Assembly (NCBI RefSeq): GCF_019578655.1
Contig: NC_063258.1
Location: forward strand, 16,434,802 to 16,498,801
DNA length: 64,000 nucleotides
Direction: 5' to 3'
DNA from: Ricinus communis
Taxonomy: Eukaryota > Streptophyta > Magnoliopsida > Malpighiales > Euphorbiaceae
In this document: positions 47,342-56,825 of the stretch, one piece after another
How the letters are laid out: every line of letters starts with the position of its first letter
How positions within the stretch are numbered: position 1 is the stretch's first letter
Notes under the pieces: model-generated
Told to the model about the DNA's origin: nothing
The model's input: only the letters and a program-made list of their open reading frames with translations
The model's database searches: none
Made by a program: the position numbers and the translations under genes

Positions 47342-48242
47342 TGCGAATCAAGAGTCAAAGCCAAGATATGATCCAACTTCAAGTCAAGGATCAAATTTTA
47401 CTCCAAGTTCAAAGGATCCGTTATTCATCAAAGGAGGTCCAATTATAAGAGCTAGGGCTAAGAGGATGAAGGAGGCCTTAAATAGATCTATTCAATAACC
47501 TAATCCAACATGAAGGCAAGTTTGGGCCAAAATATTCACAAGGTAAAGGGGGAGACCAATTTCCTTCAAGAGGAAACAAGAGAAAAGAAGCTTAAAGAGG
47601 AAACCAAAAGAAGGCGCCTAATGTATGTTGCTTGACCTAAGAGTTACCAACTTCGAAGAGGAAACAATGAGGCAGCCACATATCTTATCATTTAGGAATA
47701 AATCTTGATTGATTTAGTAATGTCTTTATTGATTATGACTGACTAAATCAATTAGGCTTCTTATTTTGTTATTTTGGAAGTCTTTTATTATTTCCTTTTA
47801 GAATACGTTTTCAAATATTTTAATTAAGCATAGTTCCTTATTTTGTTTATTTTGGAAAACATATATTCAGCATATACTTTAGTTTATTTCCTTTATGCAA
47901 ATAAAAAATTAGGGTAATGTCTTTATCTATTTAAATCATATGTAGCCGAATGGCACAGGTGAATGAATATTTTGAGTTAAATATATTTATGAGAATTATT
48001 CTTGCTTAGTTCTTTGGAATAACTTCAAACTTATCAAGAACTTGTCCTTGTGGTGTTCAACATCGACTTATAACTCCCCTTCTACCTTTCTTGAGTGTGG
48101 CGTCAACAATCTTTTTATCCCACAGTCCAAGATACAAGTTATCTTTCGGTTAAGGTCATCAAAGTTCAGATATAGCTTTCTTGGGAATCTTATTCCAATT
48201 CCGCATGTTGGGTCTTGTCACAAGTTGCCAAGGTTCACATTA
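47342..48242 (+). repeat. LTR 1 of element E
   Basis: 901 bases, TGCGAATCAAGAG to GTTCACATTA. The first ~160 bases encode a pol C-terminal tail (RARAKRMKEAL, stop near 47498), as in gypsy elements whose pol runs through the polypurine tract into the LTR. Confidence 0.8.
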
Positions 48243-48244
48243 TT

Positions 48245-48256
48245 TGGTATCAGAGC
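48245..48256 (+). other. Primer-binding site 1 of element E
   Basis: TGGTATCAGAGC (tRNA-Met type), two bases after LTR 1. Confidence 0.88.
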
Positions 48257-48332
48257 CATCTTTGGAGACCAATGTTGATGACGTAAAGAGATAATATGCT
48301 ATCTTGAAGAAAATATAGATTCTTACAGGTGG

Positions 48333-48602
48333 ATGATTGAAAATGGTGAAAAGGACAACGATTTGCAATCTTTGAGTGAAATTATAATTGAAGACGTCAA
48401 AGTTGAAGATGAGGCAAAGGTTGAGAAAAGTGCAAAAGTGTTAGTAGATGCTATTGAACATGTCGATTTTATTGGCATTGAAAATATTATTTGTTCTAAA
48501 ATTCCTCTAATCACTTTTTTGAAAGAATTTCAGGTTAATAATGAGTTTATAATGATTTTAATAATATGTTTGGTTCTTTCACAATATTCAAGCAAGATTT
48601 GA
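48333..48602 (+). CDS. Small conserved ORF of element E, copy 1
   Basis: 89 codons, acidic first half (EDVKVEDEAKVEK) and hydrophobic end (FIMILIICLVLSQYSSKI). It is shared with copy 2 at 49997. It overlaps a second frame (DLRTNLFKERGNN), which is the conserved pol end over the polypurine tract AAAGAAAGGGGGAATAA at 48617-48633. It is unrecognised and may be a remnant of a longer polyprotein. Confidence 0.5.
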   Translation: MIENGEKDNDLQSLSEIIIEDVKVEDEAKVEKSAKVLVDAIEHVDFIGIENIICSKIPLITFLKEFQVNNEFIMILIICLVLSQYSSKI

Positions 48603-48633
48603 GGACGAATCTTTTTAAAGAAAGGGGGAATAA

Positions 48634-49557
48634 TGCGAATCAAGAGTCAAAGCTAAGGCATGATCCAGCTTCAAGTCAAGGGTCGAATTCTACTCCAAGT
48701 CTAATTATAAGTTCAAAGAATCTATTATTCATCAAAGGAGGTTCAGTTGTAAGAGCTAGGGCTAAAAGGATGAAGGAGGCCTTACATGGGCCTATTCAAT
48801 AACCTAGCCTATATGAAAGCTAGTTTGGGCCAAAATATTCACAAAGAAAAGGGGGAGATGAATTTCCTTCAAGAGGAAACAAGGGAAAATAAGCTTAAAG
48901 AGGAAACCAAAAGAAGGCGCCTAATGTCTGTTGGTTGACCTAAGAGTGCGTCAACTTCAAAGAGGAAACAATGAGACAACCTCATATCTTATTATTTAGG
49001 AATAAATGTTGATTCATTTTGTCATGTGTTCATTGATTATGATTGACTAAATCAATTAGGCTTCTTACTTTGTTATTTTAGAAGTCTTTTATTATTTCCT
49101 TTTAGAATAGATCTTTTTATTATTTCCTAATTAAGCAATAGTTCCTTATTTCATTTATTTTGGAAAAATTCTATATAGCATATACTTTAGTTAATTCCTA
49201 TTTAGTTAATTTCCTTTATACAAACATGAAATTAGGTTAATGTCTTTGTCTATTTAAATCATAAGTAGCCGAATGGCAGAGGTGAATGAGTATTTTGAGT
49301 TAAATATTTTTGTAAGAATTATTCTTGCTTGGTTGTTTAGAAGAACTTCGAGCTTATTAAGAACTTGTTCTTGTGGCATTCAACATTGACTTATCACTTA
49401 CCTTCTACCTTTCTTGAGTGTGGCATCAACAATCTTTCTTACACTAAGGTTCAAAACATAAGTTATCTTTCGGTCAAGGTCATCAAAGTTCATATTTAGC
49501 TTTCTTGGGAATCTTATTCAAATTCCGCGTGTTCACAAGTTGCCAGGGTTCACATCA
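48634..49557 (+). repeat. LTR 2 of element E
   Basis: 924 bases, TGCGAATCAAGAG to GTTCACATCA. It carries the pol tail ending at 48802. Confidence 0.8.
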
Positions 49558-49559
49558 TT

Positions 49560-49890
49560 TGGTATCAGAGCTAAGTCTCTAAATCTATTCTATCTATCCT
49601 TTACTTTGTTTTGTTATTGTTTAATATTTATTTCTATCAAAGTTCAGATTTAGCTTTCTTGGGAATCTTATTCTAATTCTGCTTGCTGAGGCTTATCACA
49701 AGTTGCCAAGGTTCACATCATTAGAGCTAAGCTCTAAATCTGTTCTATCTATCCTTTACTTGATTTTGTTATTATTTTAATTTTTATTTCTATCAAAGTT
49801 CAGATTTAGCTTTCTTGGGAATCTTATTCCAATTCCGCATGTCGGGTCTTGTCACAAGTTGCCAAGGTTCACATCATTTGGTATCAGAGC
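49560..49890 (+). repeat. Primer site followed by ~157-base tandem duplication of LTR end
   Basis: Primer site at 49560-49571. Two repeats of the last part of the LTR follow (CTATCAAAGTTCAG at about 49633 and 49790), and a second primer site lies at 49879-49890. The middle repeat has lost the TGGTATC of its primer site. Confidence 0.75.
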
Positions 49891-49996
49891 CATCTTTATA
49901 TACTAATGTTGATAACGTTAAAGAGATAATATGCTAGCCTGAAGAAAATATAGATTCTTATGGGTGGATGATTGAAAATGGTGAAAGGACAACGGT

Positions 49997-50272
49997 TTGC
50001 TATGTTTGAATGATTCTAAAATTGAAGAGGTCAAAGTTGAAGATGAGGCAGAGGTTGAGAGAAGTATAGAAGTGTTACTAGATGCCATTGACCATGTTGA
50101 TTTTATTGGCATTGAAAATATTATTTGTTCCAAACTTTCTCAAGCCATTTTTGTGAAAGAATTTCAGGTTAATTATGAGTTTATAATGATTTTAATCATA
50201 TGTTTGGTTCTTTCACAATATTCTAGCAAGATTCTAGAACGAATCTTTTCAAAAAAGAGGGGAATAATGTGA
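49997..50272 (+). CDS. Small conserved ORF of element E, copy 2
   Basis: 91 codons, similar to the 48333 ORF (KVEDEAEVER, HVDFIGIENIICSK, FIMILIICLVLSQYSSKI) but with an altered N-terminus and without the stop after SSKI, so it continues through the polypurine tract as LERIFSKKRG. Function unknown. Confidence 0.45.
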   Translation: MLCLNDSKIEEVKVEDEAEVERSIEVLLDAIDHVDFIGIENIICSKLSQAIFVKEFQVNYEFIMILIICLVLSQYSSKILERIFSKKRGIM

Positions 50273-50962
50273 ATCAAGAGTCAAAGCCAAGTCATGATCC
50301 AACTTCAAGTCAAGGGTCGAATTTTTCTCAAGTCTAATTATAAGTTCAAAGGATCCGTTAATCATCAAAGGAGGTCCAATTAAAAGAGCTAGGGTTAAGA
50401 GGATGAAGGAAGCCTTAAATGTGCTTATTCAATAACCTAATCCTACATGAAAGCTAGTTTGGACCAAAATATTCACAAGGAAAAAGGGGAGACGAATTTC
50501 CTTCAAGAGGTTTTTTATTATTTCTTAATTAGGCATAGTTCCTTATTTTGTTTATTTCGAAAAACTTCTATTTAACATATACTTTAGTTAATTCCTATTT
50601 AGTTTATCTCTTTTATGAAAATAGGAAATTAGGGTAATGTCTTTGTTTATTTAAATCATATGTAGCCGAATGGCACAAGTGAATGAATATTTGAGTTAAA
50701 CATATTTGTGAAAATTATTCTTGCTTGGTTCTTTGGAAGAACTTTGAACTTATCAAGAACTTGTTCTTGTGGCGTTCAACGTTGACTTATCACTTACCTT
50801 CTACCTTTCTTAAGTGTGGCGTTAACAATCTTTCTTATACCAAGGTTCAAGATACAAGTTATCTTTGGGTCAAGGTCATCAAAGTTCAGATTTAGCTTTC
50901 TTGGGAATCTTATTCCAATTTCGCATGTTAGGTCTTGTCACAAGTCGCCAAAGTTCACATCA
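50268..50962 (+). repeat. LTR 3 of element E
   Basis: 695 bases, TGTGAATCAAGAG to GTTCACATCA. It is shorter than the other two by an internal deletion of about 200 bases after position ~50510. Confidence 0.8.
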
Positions 50963-51762
50963 TTAGGGAATGGCGAGAATTGAGGTATGCCCAAATATTC
51001 AGATTTAAGATTTGGTCCATTTGGATCTCCATCATTCCTTATTCCTCTAGGCACAAGGATTCCTGATGAAACAAGGATCGGCATAAGGAATCATGGGAAC
51101 GCAATTACCAAGTTGGACCAGTGGCTTAGCTTGATGATGAAGCAGGAGAAGATGTAAATTTACGCTCATAAAGGAGAAATCATATTGTTTTCGATTAATC
51201 CAAGCGTAATAAAAGTGAGAATGCTAGCGTGTTGATGTTTGGGATGCATATAGTGAAGTAATTCGGATCGGATGTTATTATGTAGGCCTACGTGAATTTT
51301 TCCTTGTTTTTGTTAAGTTGGCACTTAAAATTTAAGACTACGAGAGTAGTTGACCAGTAAACTCCTGTCTAATTCTTGATATGACTTTATCTTATTCATC
51401 ATTATGTATTAATTTATTCACATTTAGCTTTTAGTTTCTTCTTCTTATGGAATGAGGTCTTCACACTATAAAAACTACAAACAATCAAATACTTGAGGCT
51501 AGTGAGCATATTATTTTAGTTTTATACCTTACAGTAAATCGAGTTATTGATTCTTTCAAAAACTCTGCGGACTTGTCAAGGCTCGTGCTAACGGATCACA
51601 TACTTTCTTTCTTTTGCATTCTCTATCTACCCTTGTGTTTATAAGAATTCTATTTGACCCTTACTCTTAGTCGTCTGGAAGAGAACAAATAACTTTTGAT
51701 TTCTATCCTTATCGGATCTGAAATCCTGCCTACGTTCTCTTTTTATTCGTTTCTTTGTGCCT

Positions 51763-52091
51763 GATATGCTATTTATATAGCTACAATCCAAGGCAGTGAT
51801 GCTATCGATGCAGACTAGCACTAATGGCGAGTATCAAGGTCGTATTCTCGGGAAAGGGTGATCTTAGAACTACTATAACATCTTATGATATATAACCTTA
51901 ACAAAATCGATGAAGTTACTATTCTATGATTAGCTGCAAGCTAAATGATTAACTAAATGTCAAACAGTCTGAAAAGATTTCGTGAAACAATCAAGGGAAA
52001 AAGCAAACCCAAGGGGACCTAAGCTAGTTGGATTTTAGAGAAGGCAGATATTATATTGATTACCTGATGCAATAAAGACAAGAATTACAAA
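51763..52091 (-). repeat. Athila LTR fragment
   Basis: Starts TGATATGCTATTTATATAGC and shares AGCACTAATGGCGAGTATCA with the A4 LTR. It ends where a new LTR begins at 52092 (compare the uninterrupted sequence near 43864). Confidence 0.8.
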
Positions 52092-52934
52092 TGATCCTTT
52101 AAGCTTTCAAGGAGGTCCAATGACAAGATCCAAGTCCAAAAGGATGCAAGAAGCTTTGTTGGGCTTAATTAAAGATATTTGGAGTGTTCAAACACAACAA
52201 GGCTCAGCCCAAGATTTAGGATTGCAAAAAGGATCCAAAATCATCAATTTAGTGCAATAAGTTTGGGTTGAACTCATAGGTTCAATAAGATTCATTTGAA
52301 GCCTTTCTATTTTCATTTTTATTAGGTTTTTCTTAAGTTATGGTGTGATTAGTTGTCTTTTAGAGTTACAAAATGGATGCACATAATTAGTCATAATTTA
52401 GAGTTACAAAATGGATGCACATAATTAGTTTTCATTTGGGAGTTACAAAATGAGTGACATCAATGTAAAAACAGCCACTTTTAATAAGTTTTAAGGGGAA
52501 TTAAAGGGAAAAACGTAGGGAAGCTCAAAAGACATCCATTTAGGTTTCTTTTCTTGTTTTGGCTATAAATATCAAAGCCAAATCCATTTGTAAACATAGA
52601 ATTTTGAATGATAATCTTTGTTTGCTCATTGTGAGTGTTTTTGCTTAAGTTCTTGCATGAACTTTGAACTTACCAAACTATTTTAGTTTGTGGTGTTCTC
52701 TAACCAAAATCTTGTGTTTGATTCATAACTTATCAAATCATACTTGGTTTGTGGCGTTTGGAGTTGAATTCAAGTGCTAGTTTCATTGTTGGAACTAGTT
52801 TTTCCTAACTTCACTTGAGGAGATCCTTGGGTTTTAGAATCATCTTGATTGGAGGGTGTTTTCCTGCATTCCATATGTATCATAACTCATTAGTTATTAG
52901 GGTGTGTGGTTGCTAAGATGATGATTTCCTATCA
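52092..52934 (+). repeat. 5' LTR of element C
   Basis: TGATCCTTTAAGC to TCCTATCA, about 843 bases. It encodes a pol tail (GGPMTRSKSKRMQEALLGL). A 31-base direct repeat lies at 52361-52391 and 52399-52429. The left boundary is inferred from the break in the Athila LTR fragment. Confidence 0.7.
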
Positions 52935-52936
52935 TT

Positions 52937-52948
52937 TGGTATCAGAGG
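52937..52948 (+). other. Primer-binding site of element C
   Basis: TGGTATCAGAGG, tRNA-Met type with a changed last base, two bases after the LTR. Confidence 0.8.
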
Positions 52949-53568
52949 TTGCTTCAAGTTGAGGTTTGCTTATCTTTGTGTTTTGTGTATTATTAAAGTT
53001 TCTCATCTTTTTTCCTTATTTTTTTGTGCCAAATTCTTTTTGTTTCAATTTTTTTGTCCTTCTAAGTACTCTTTCTTTTCAAGGTTTACACCTTTGTGTT
53101 CATAAAGTAAAACTTTGTTGTCCCTTGCTAAAAAAAAAATTTGTGTTGTTCATAATTTCTTTTCACTTGTGTTATTATCATTAAAAAAAATAAAAAAAAA
53201 GAATCAAAAGATAAAAAAAAAAAGAAAGTTTGGATGGCATAGAAGTCCTATTCTATTATTTTATTGTATTACTTTCTTGTGTCTAGCTACTTTAAATTTG
53301 GCCTTACCTAACAACTTGATCTAAACCAACCTTTCTTTTTTTCACTCCAATGAATTGCCATAATCTGATTTGGTTTGTTTAGGTGATTAGTTCATCTAAG
53401 AACCTAAAGCAAAAGCAAGAGAGGTAAAAGGTAATAGTGGTGAGACTAGCATCGAGCAAAGCTAAAAATTTGAGTGAAACACGAGCGGTGTGACATTTTA
53501 ATTGAGAGAAACACGCGAGCGAGTATTTTTGTGAGGCTATACTAACTTGTTTTTCAGGCTTTTGCGCA
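52949..53568 (+). other. Leader of element C
   Basis: About 620 bases of T- and A-rich untranslated sequence with A runs near 53180-53225. No gene is supported. Confidence 0.6.
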
Positions 53569-53823
53569 ATGTCAAAAGAACAAGTTTCAAGTAGTGTTGG
53601 AGCATCCATTGAGCAAACTTTGCAAGCAATGCAAAAAGAGTTTGAAAGAATGTATAGGCAAATGGATGATGTTGTTGAAAGTGTGAGAAGGCAAGGTGAA
53701 ACTATTAAAAGGATTCAAAACGAGCCTAGAAGAGAAAGGCAACTAGCCTTTGAGCAAGAGGATTATGACGCTGAAGATGACTTGGAGGATGACCAAGCAA
53801 CCACTTTTGGTGGAGATGACACA
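53569..53823 (+). pseudogene. Gag N-terminus of element C, truncated
   Basis: Starts MSKEQVSSSVGASIEQ. It is strongly helical and charged (FERMYRQMDDVVESVRRQGE), with acidic EDYDAEDDLEDD, like the N-terminal coiled coil of plant gypsy gag proteins. It is cut after about 85 codons. The rest of the open frame reads the wrong strand of A4. Confidence 0.7.
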
Positions 53824-55261
53824 ATAGGGTGCTCAGTCGGAGAGGGAGGGCCAGCTGGATCATCCGCTAGAGGGATGCCAAAATGGCTCTGCTCTGGAAC
53901 CCGGCTATGTGGACAGGCAAGTGCAAAATCTGTAGCAAAAATATCATCAAACATGTCATTGGCCATAGAGGCCTCTAACCTACCTCCCTGCTCAATCAGG
54001 GCCGGAAGTATAGCCCTCTGCCTCTCAAACTGAGCCATCATCTGGCTCTAAAACTCAGCCTGACGCTGTAAAAGGTCCTACTGAAAAGCCTCTTGTCAAA
54101 TGAAATGCTGCTGCTGCTCCTCTGCCAACCTCTGCACTGTAAGCTGCAGCTCTCTAAATTCAATTGAAGAGACTCCTAAAACAGCTGATGTAGAACCAGA
54201 AGGAGCTGAAGTAGATGGTCTGGAGGAAGACTCCGGAATATCAGAAGAAGGTGGGACATCCTGTGTACTATGGGCTCGTGGGGTAGGTCGCTCCTCTCTG
54301 AGTGCTGCTAGGAGAGCATTCCTCAGTCTATACTTTGGTCCTAGTGGACCCTGCCTACAAGTCACCATCCCCATACTAACCAATGGGGAAGTCCCAACCT
54401 CTCCATCACCCCCAGCTCTGTCAAATGTGGTATCGCCTCCTCTAAAACTACTAAGCTCCTAGCCACTCGAGTAATGTAAGTCCCAAAACAGAAAAATACC
54501 TTCTTTGAGTTGTTGCAGAAGGCACTGATCTGTCTGGCCAACAAATATCCCATGTCGACCAGATCGTGCCGATGCCGTAAAGTATAAACAGTCCTACCGT
54601 CACTACACCACCACTATCTCCCCTGCCAGTGATGGTCCTAGCCAGCAATGCATGCAAGTACCGCATTCCCTCAAGCAAGTTAGACGCCTTGGACTGGCTG
54701 GCACTGTATCCCTTAGTGTCATCAGAAATCTCGGCCAATATCTGCGGATATGACACACTAGGCGTGTGTATACAGCAACTGTAAACCTCCCCAGCTGCAT
54801 CCTCGTCAGTCCACAAGCCCAAGTGTACCCCAAACTGCTGCACACTCATCGTGAAAGACTGCTCTGCTAGTCTTAAACTGATCGCATCCGGTTGTTGGAA
54901 GTCCCGCGAACCGGCTTTCTGAGAAAGAAAGTGTCGGCAACTCCATACCAACTCCCTATATATTGGTTCAACTATCTCAAAGAAATGCTTTGAAATAGGG
55001 GCGTCTCAAGATATCGCGATCGCAATGCAAGTCCGGTTTCCCAATGCCGCCGCCTATCCTACGCCCCTTTCCCAAATCTCGGTGCCTCATTGATTGATAT
55101 CTCTGCTCAAAGGCAGGCTGCCCTTGGAAAAGTAGGAATCGATGGCGCTACAATGGTCTAATTTAGCCTAAACTAGTCAGTGCAGCGCCTGACGATCGAG
55201 AGGAAGAGGAACCATCGGTCCATCTCCTCTTGTAAACTCCTGATCCTCGTCTGGTAGACAT
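53824..55261 (-). pseudogene. Post-pol ORF of A4 (Athila ORF1-type, env position)
   Basis: ATG at 55261 (MSTRRGSGVYKRR, then DGSSSSRSS), 5 nt after a splice acceptor. The readable middle, 54451-54951, has SVQQFGVHLGLWTDED, YLHALLARTITGRGDSGGV and then LLARQISAFCNNSKKVFF in another frame. Near the C-terminus are PLGPKYRLRNALLAALREE, Ser/Pro-rich and coiled-coil parts (RELQLTVQRLAEEQQQ). It has several frameshifts and stops. The end is lost at 53824. It is similar to A2 and alignable with A1 and A5. Confidence 0.72.
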
Positions 55262-55266
55262 GGTAT

Positions 55267-55318
55267 CTGAAAATGAAATTTTTAGTACTAAGGATCAACG
55301 AAATTTTTGGCAGCATAA
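55267..55318 (-). promoter_or_regulatory. Putative 3' splice acceptor and TTATGCTG motif (A4)
   Basis: Minus-strand AATTTCATTTTCAG ends 5 nt before ATG 55261; TTATGCTG is at 55311-55318. Confidence 0.62.
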
Positions 55319-56355
55319 CGGCATAAAATGGACAAACCGAACGATTTAACTTGATAAAATTAAGCCGCTCAATGTCCTGCAAAGAATATTCAATCCACAA
55401 TACTACCAACCAATTCTAACCAATTAAATTTTCAATTTATCCACATGGAGTTTAACTTCGCTATAATCCATCACAAGGCAAACCAACATGCTAATATAAA
55501 ACAAATACAACAGAGTCCACTATAAATGACAGAGCCTATTATTTAGCTGCCAACAATAATAATAAAGAGAAAAATACAGAATTAATCACAATCATGAATA
55601 ATGGTAGAAAAGAAAAACGGAACATATGAGCAAGTTAAGTATATAAACTAAATTAAAGAAAACAAAAGAGAATTAAGCTCAAACATGAATATAAATGCAT
55701 GCACCAAATAATAAAATAAGGAAATAAACTATAAAAAAAAATTTAAACACATTTTCGAACACAAAGAAAACATAAATTCGAACTAATATCAAAATAAAAT
55801 AACGAAAAATGAAGTTGGAGGATACTTACTTGACAAACGCAATATCCAAAGCCTTTGAGATGAGAAATAAAAAGTGAGAGAGTAAGAGAGGAGAGAATTG
55901 CTAAAACTAAAAGGAGAGTAAAATTTTTGGCCATTTCGAAATGAAGTGGTATATATAGGCAGTGTACGGAACACGCCCGTGTTAATCAACATGGCCGTGT
56001 TAGTGAACACGGAATGGATATCGGGCCGTGTTAAGCGAATTAAAATGTGCTGACTTACCAACTTCTTAGAACACGCCCGTGTTTATGGAACACGGGGACG
56101 TGTTGGGGACACGGTCGGGCATAAATGACCGTGTGGCCTATTATGAACGTGTTCATCTTAATTTGATTTTCTTCAATTAGAACACGGGTCGTGTTAGTGA
56201 ACACGGTCTTGAACACGCCCGTGTTGGTATCCAGAAATTGCAAACCTTGCGATCCTCAGCACTTTCTCACTCTTTCTCACATGCACAACCAATAAGTCCT
56301 CAACTCATACACTCAACATAAATAAAACTTACCAAAAACAAACTGTAAAATCTAA
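55319..56355 (-). other. Leader of A4 with CACGG palindromes
   Basis: Non-coding. At about 55970-56225 there are repeated words such as AACACGCCCGTGTT and AACATGGCCGTGTT, alternating with AT-rich sequence. Confidence 0.65.
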
Positions 56356-56625
56356 TCAAACTAAGTTCATAATAAAGGGTAAATTATTAAAATTGAAAAA
56401 TAGAATTTGGGGTGCTTCCCAAAAGCGCTTCTTTTTGATGTGATGAGTCTTCTTAGCTGGACTCATGGTGAAAAGCAAACGGTGGGGATTGACGACCATC
56501 CATCCTTCTTCCAAGCAAATGGCTTCAAGTATCCGCTTAAAGGGATAATCGTCGACTTCCTCTTCCCGACTATCAAGCAAGTCGCCAAGATGATAGGCAA
56601 GACTGGCCTCCTCGTATAATTGCAC
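56356..56625 (-). CDS. Unrecognised ORF in the place of pol (A4)
   Basis: 89 codons, acidic (DLLDSREEEVDDYPF, ILEAICLEEGW), running into the end-of-pol signature (AKKTHHIKKKRFWEAP). The same frame continues upstream to about 56665 (KLEEPLEHHDY). It does not match any pol domain. Possible explanations are captured host coding sequence or a family-specific accessory region. It differs from the A1 ORF at the same place. Confidence 0.4.
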   Translation of the reverse strand: MQLYEEASLAYHLGDLLDSREEEVDDYPFKRILEAICLEEGWMVVNPHRLLFTMSPAKKTHHIKKKRFWEAPQILFFNFNNLPFIMNLV

Positions 56626-56825
56626 GTAGTCATGATGCTCTAGGGGCTCTTCTAATTTGAAAGTCGGAGTTTCACCAATTGGAAGGATCGTGATTGGGCA
56701 ATTTCTTCAGGAACGTTGATGGTTTTCTCTAGTCCTTGGCTTGGTTCACTTGCTAGAAGAAACTCGAGCTCCTCCAAGACTTCCTCATTGGATAACTCGT
56801 GCTCATCTTCCATTATCAAAGGGAC

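Larger units (their letters stand above)
47342..50962 (+). mobile_element. Three-LTR non-autonomous retroelement E
   Basis: Order LTR - short interior - LTR - short interior - LTR, inserted in an alpha unit of the array. The interiors are only about 0.4-0.7 kb and hold a primer site, one small ORF and a polypurine tract, with no gag core or polymerase. Array sequence continues on both sides (GGAATGAAGGAA before, GGGAATGGCGAG after), suggesting a short GGAA-type target duplication, although exact ends are not settled. The structure fits a small non-autonomous LTR element that recombined into a tandem dimer. Confidence 0.8.
41282..51762 (+). repeat. Tandem array of ~1 kb units in alternating alpha/beta types
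   Basis: Six units begin near TTGACCAGTCAACTCC: alpha 41282, beta 42338, alpha 44715, beta 45711, alpha 46721, beta 51350 (partial). Alpha carries GTGAAAGCACGTGG (41764, 45199, 47206). Beta carries GTCGAAGTGCGTGG-like words (42805, 46223). After removing the inserted solo LTR and element E, monomers are 0.97-1.06 kb and the alpha-to-alpha and beta-to-beta distances 2.00-2.02 kb, so the repeat is a dimer. Each unit has GGAATGAG followed by CACTATAAAAACT or a close variant. No open frame is shared, so no protein is proposed. Function and origin are unknown. Confidence 0.85.
52092..53823 (+). mobile_element. 5' end of gypsy element C
   Basis: LTR, primer site, leader and the start of gag, cut at about 53823 by the minus-strand element A4. 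The LTR architecture (pol tail at its start, ATCA plus primer site at its end) resembles element E, so the two may be related. Confidence 0.75.

Noticed and set aside
53763..54041. ORFs on both strands at the C/A4 junction
   Set aside because: The plus-strand frame past 53823 is antisense A4 sequence; the minus-strand frame is part of the A4 ORF.
55970..56225. Repeated CACGG words as a possible CRISPR array
   Set aside because: Spacing is irregular, the words are palindromic and short, and the genome is a plant.
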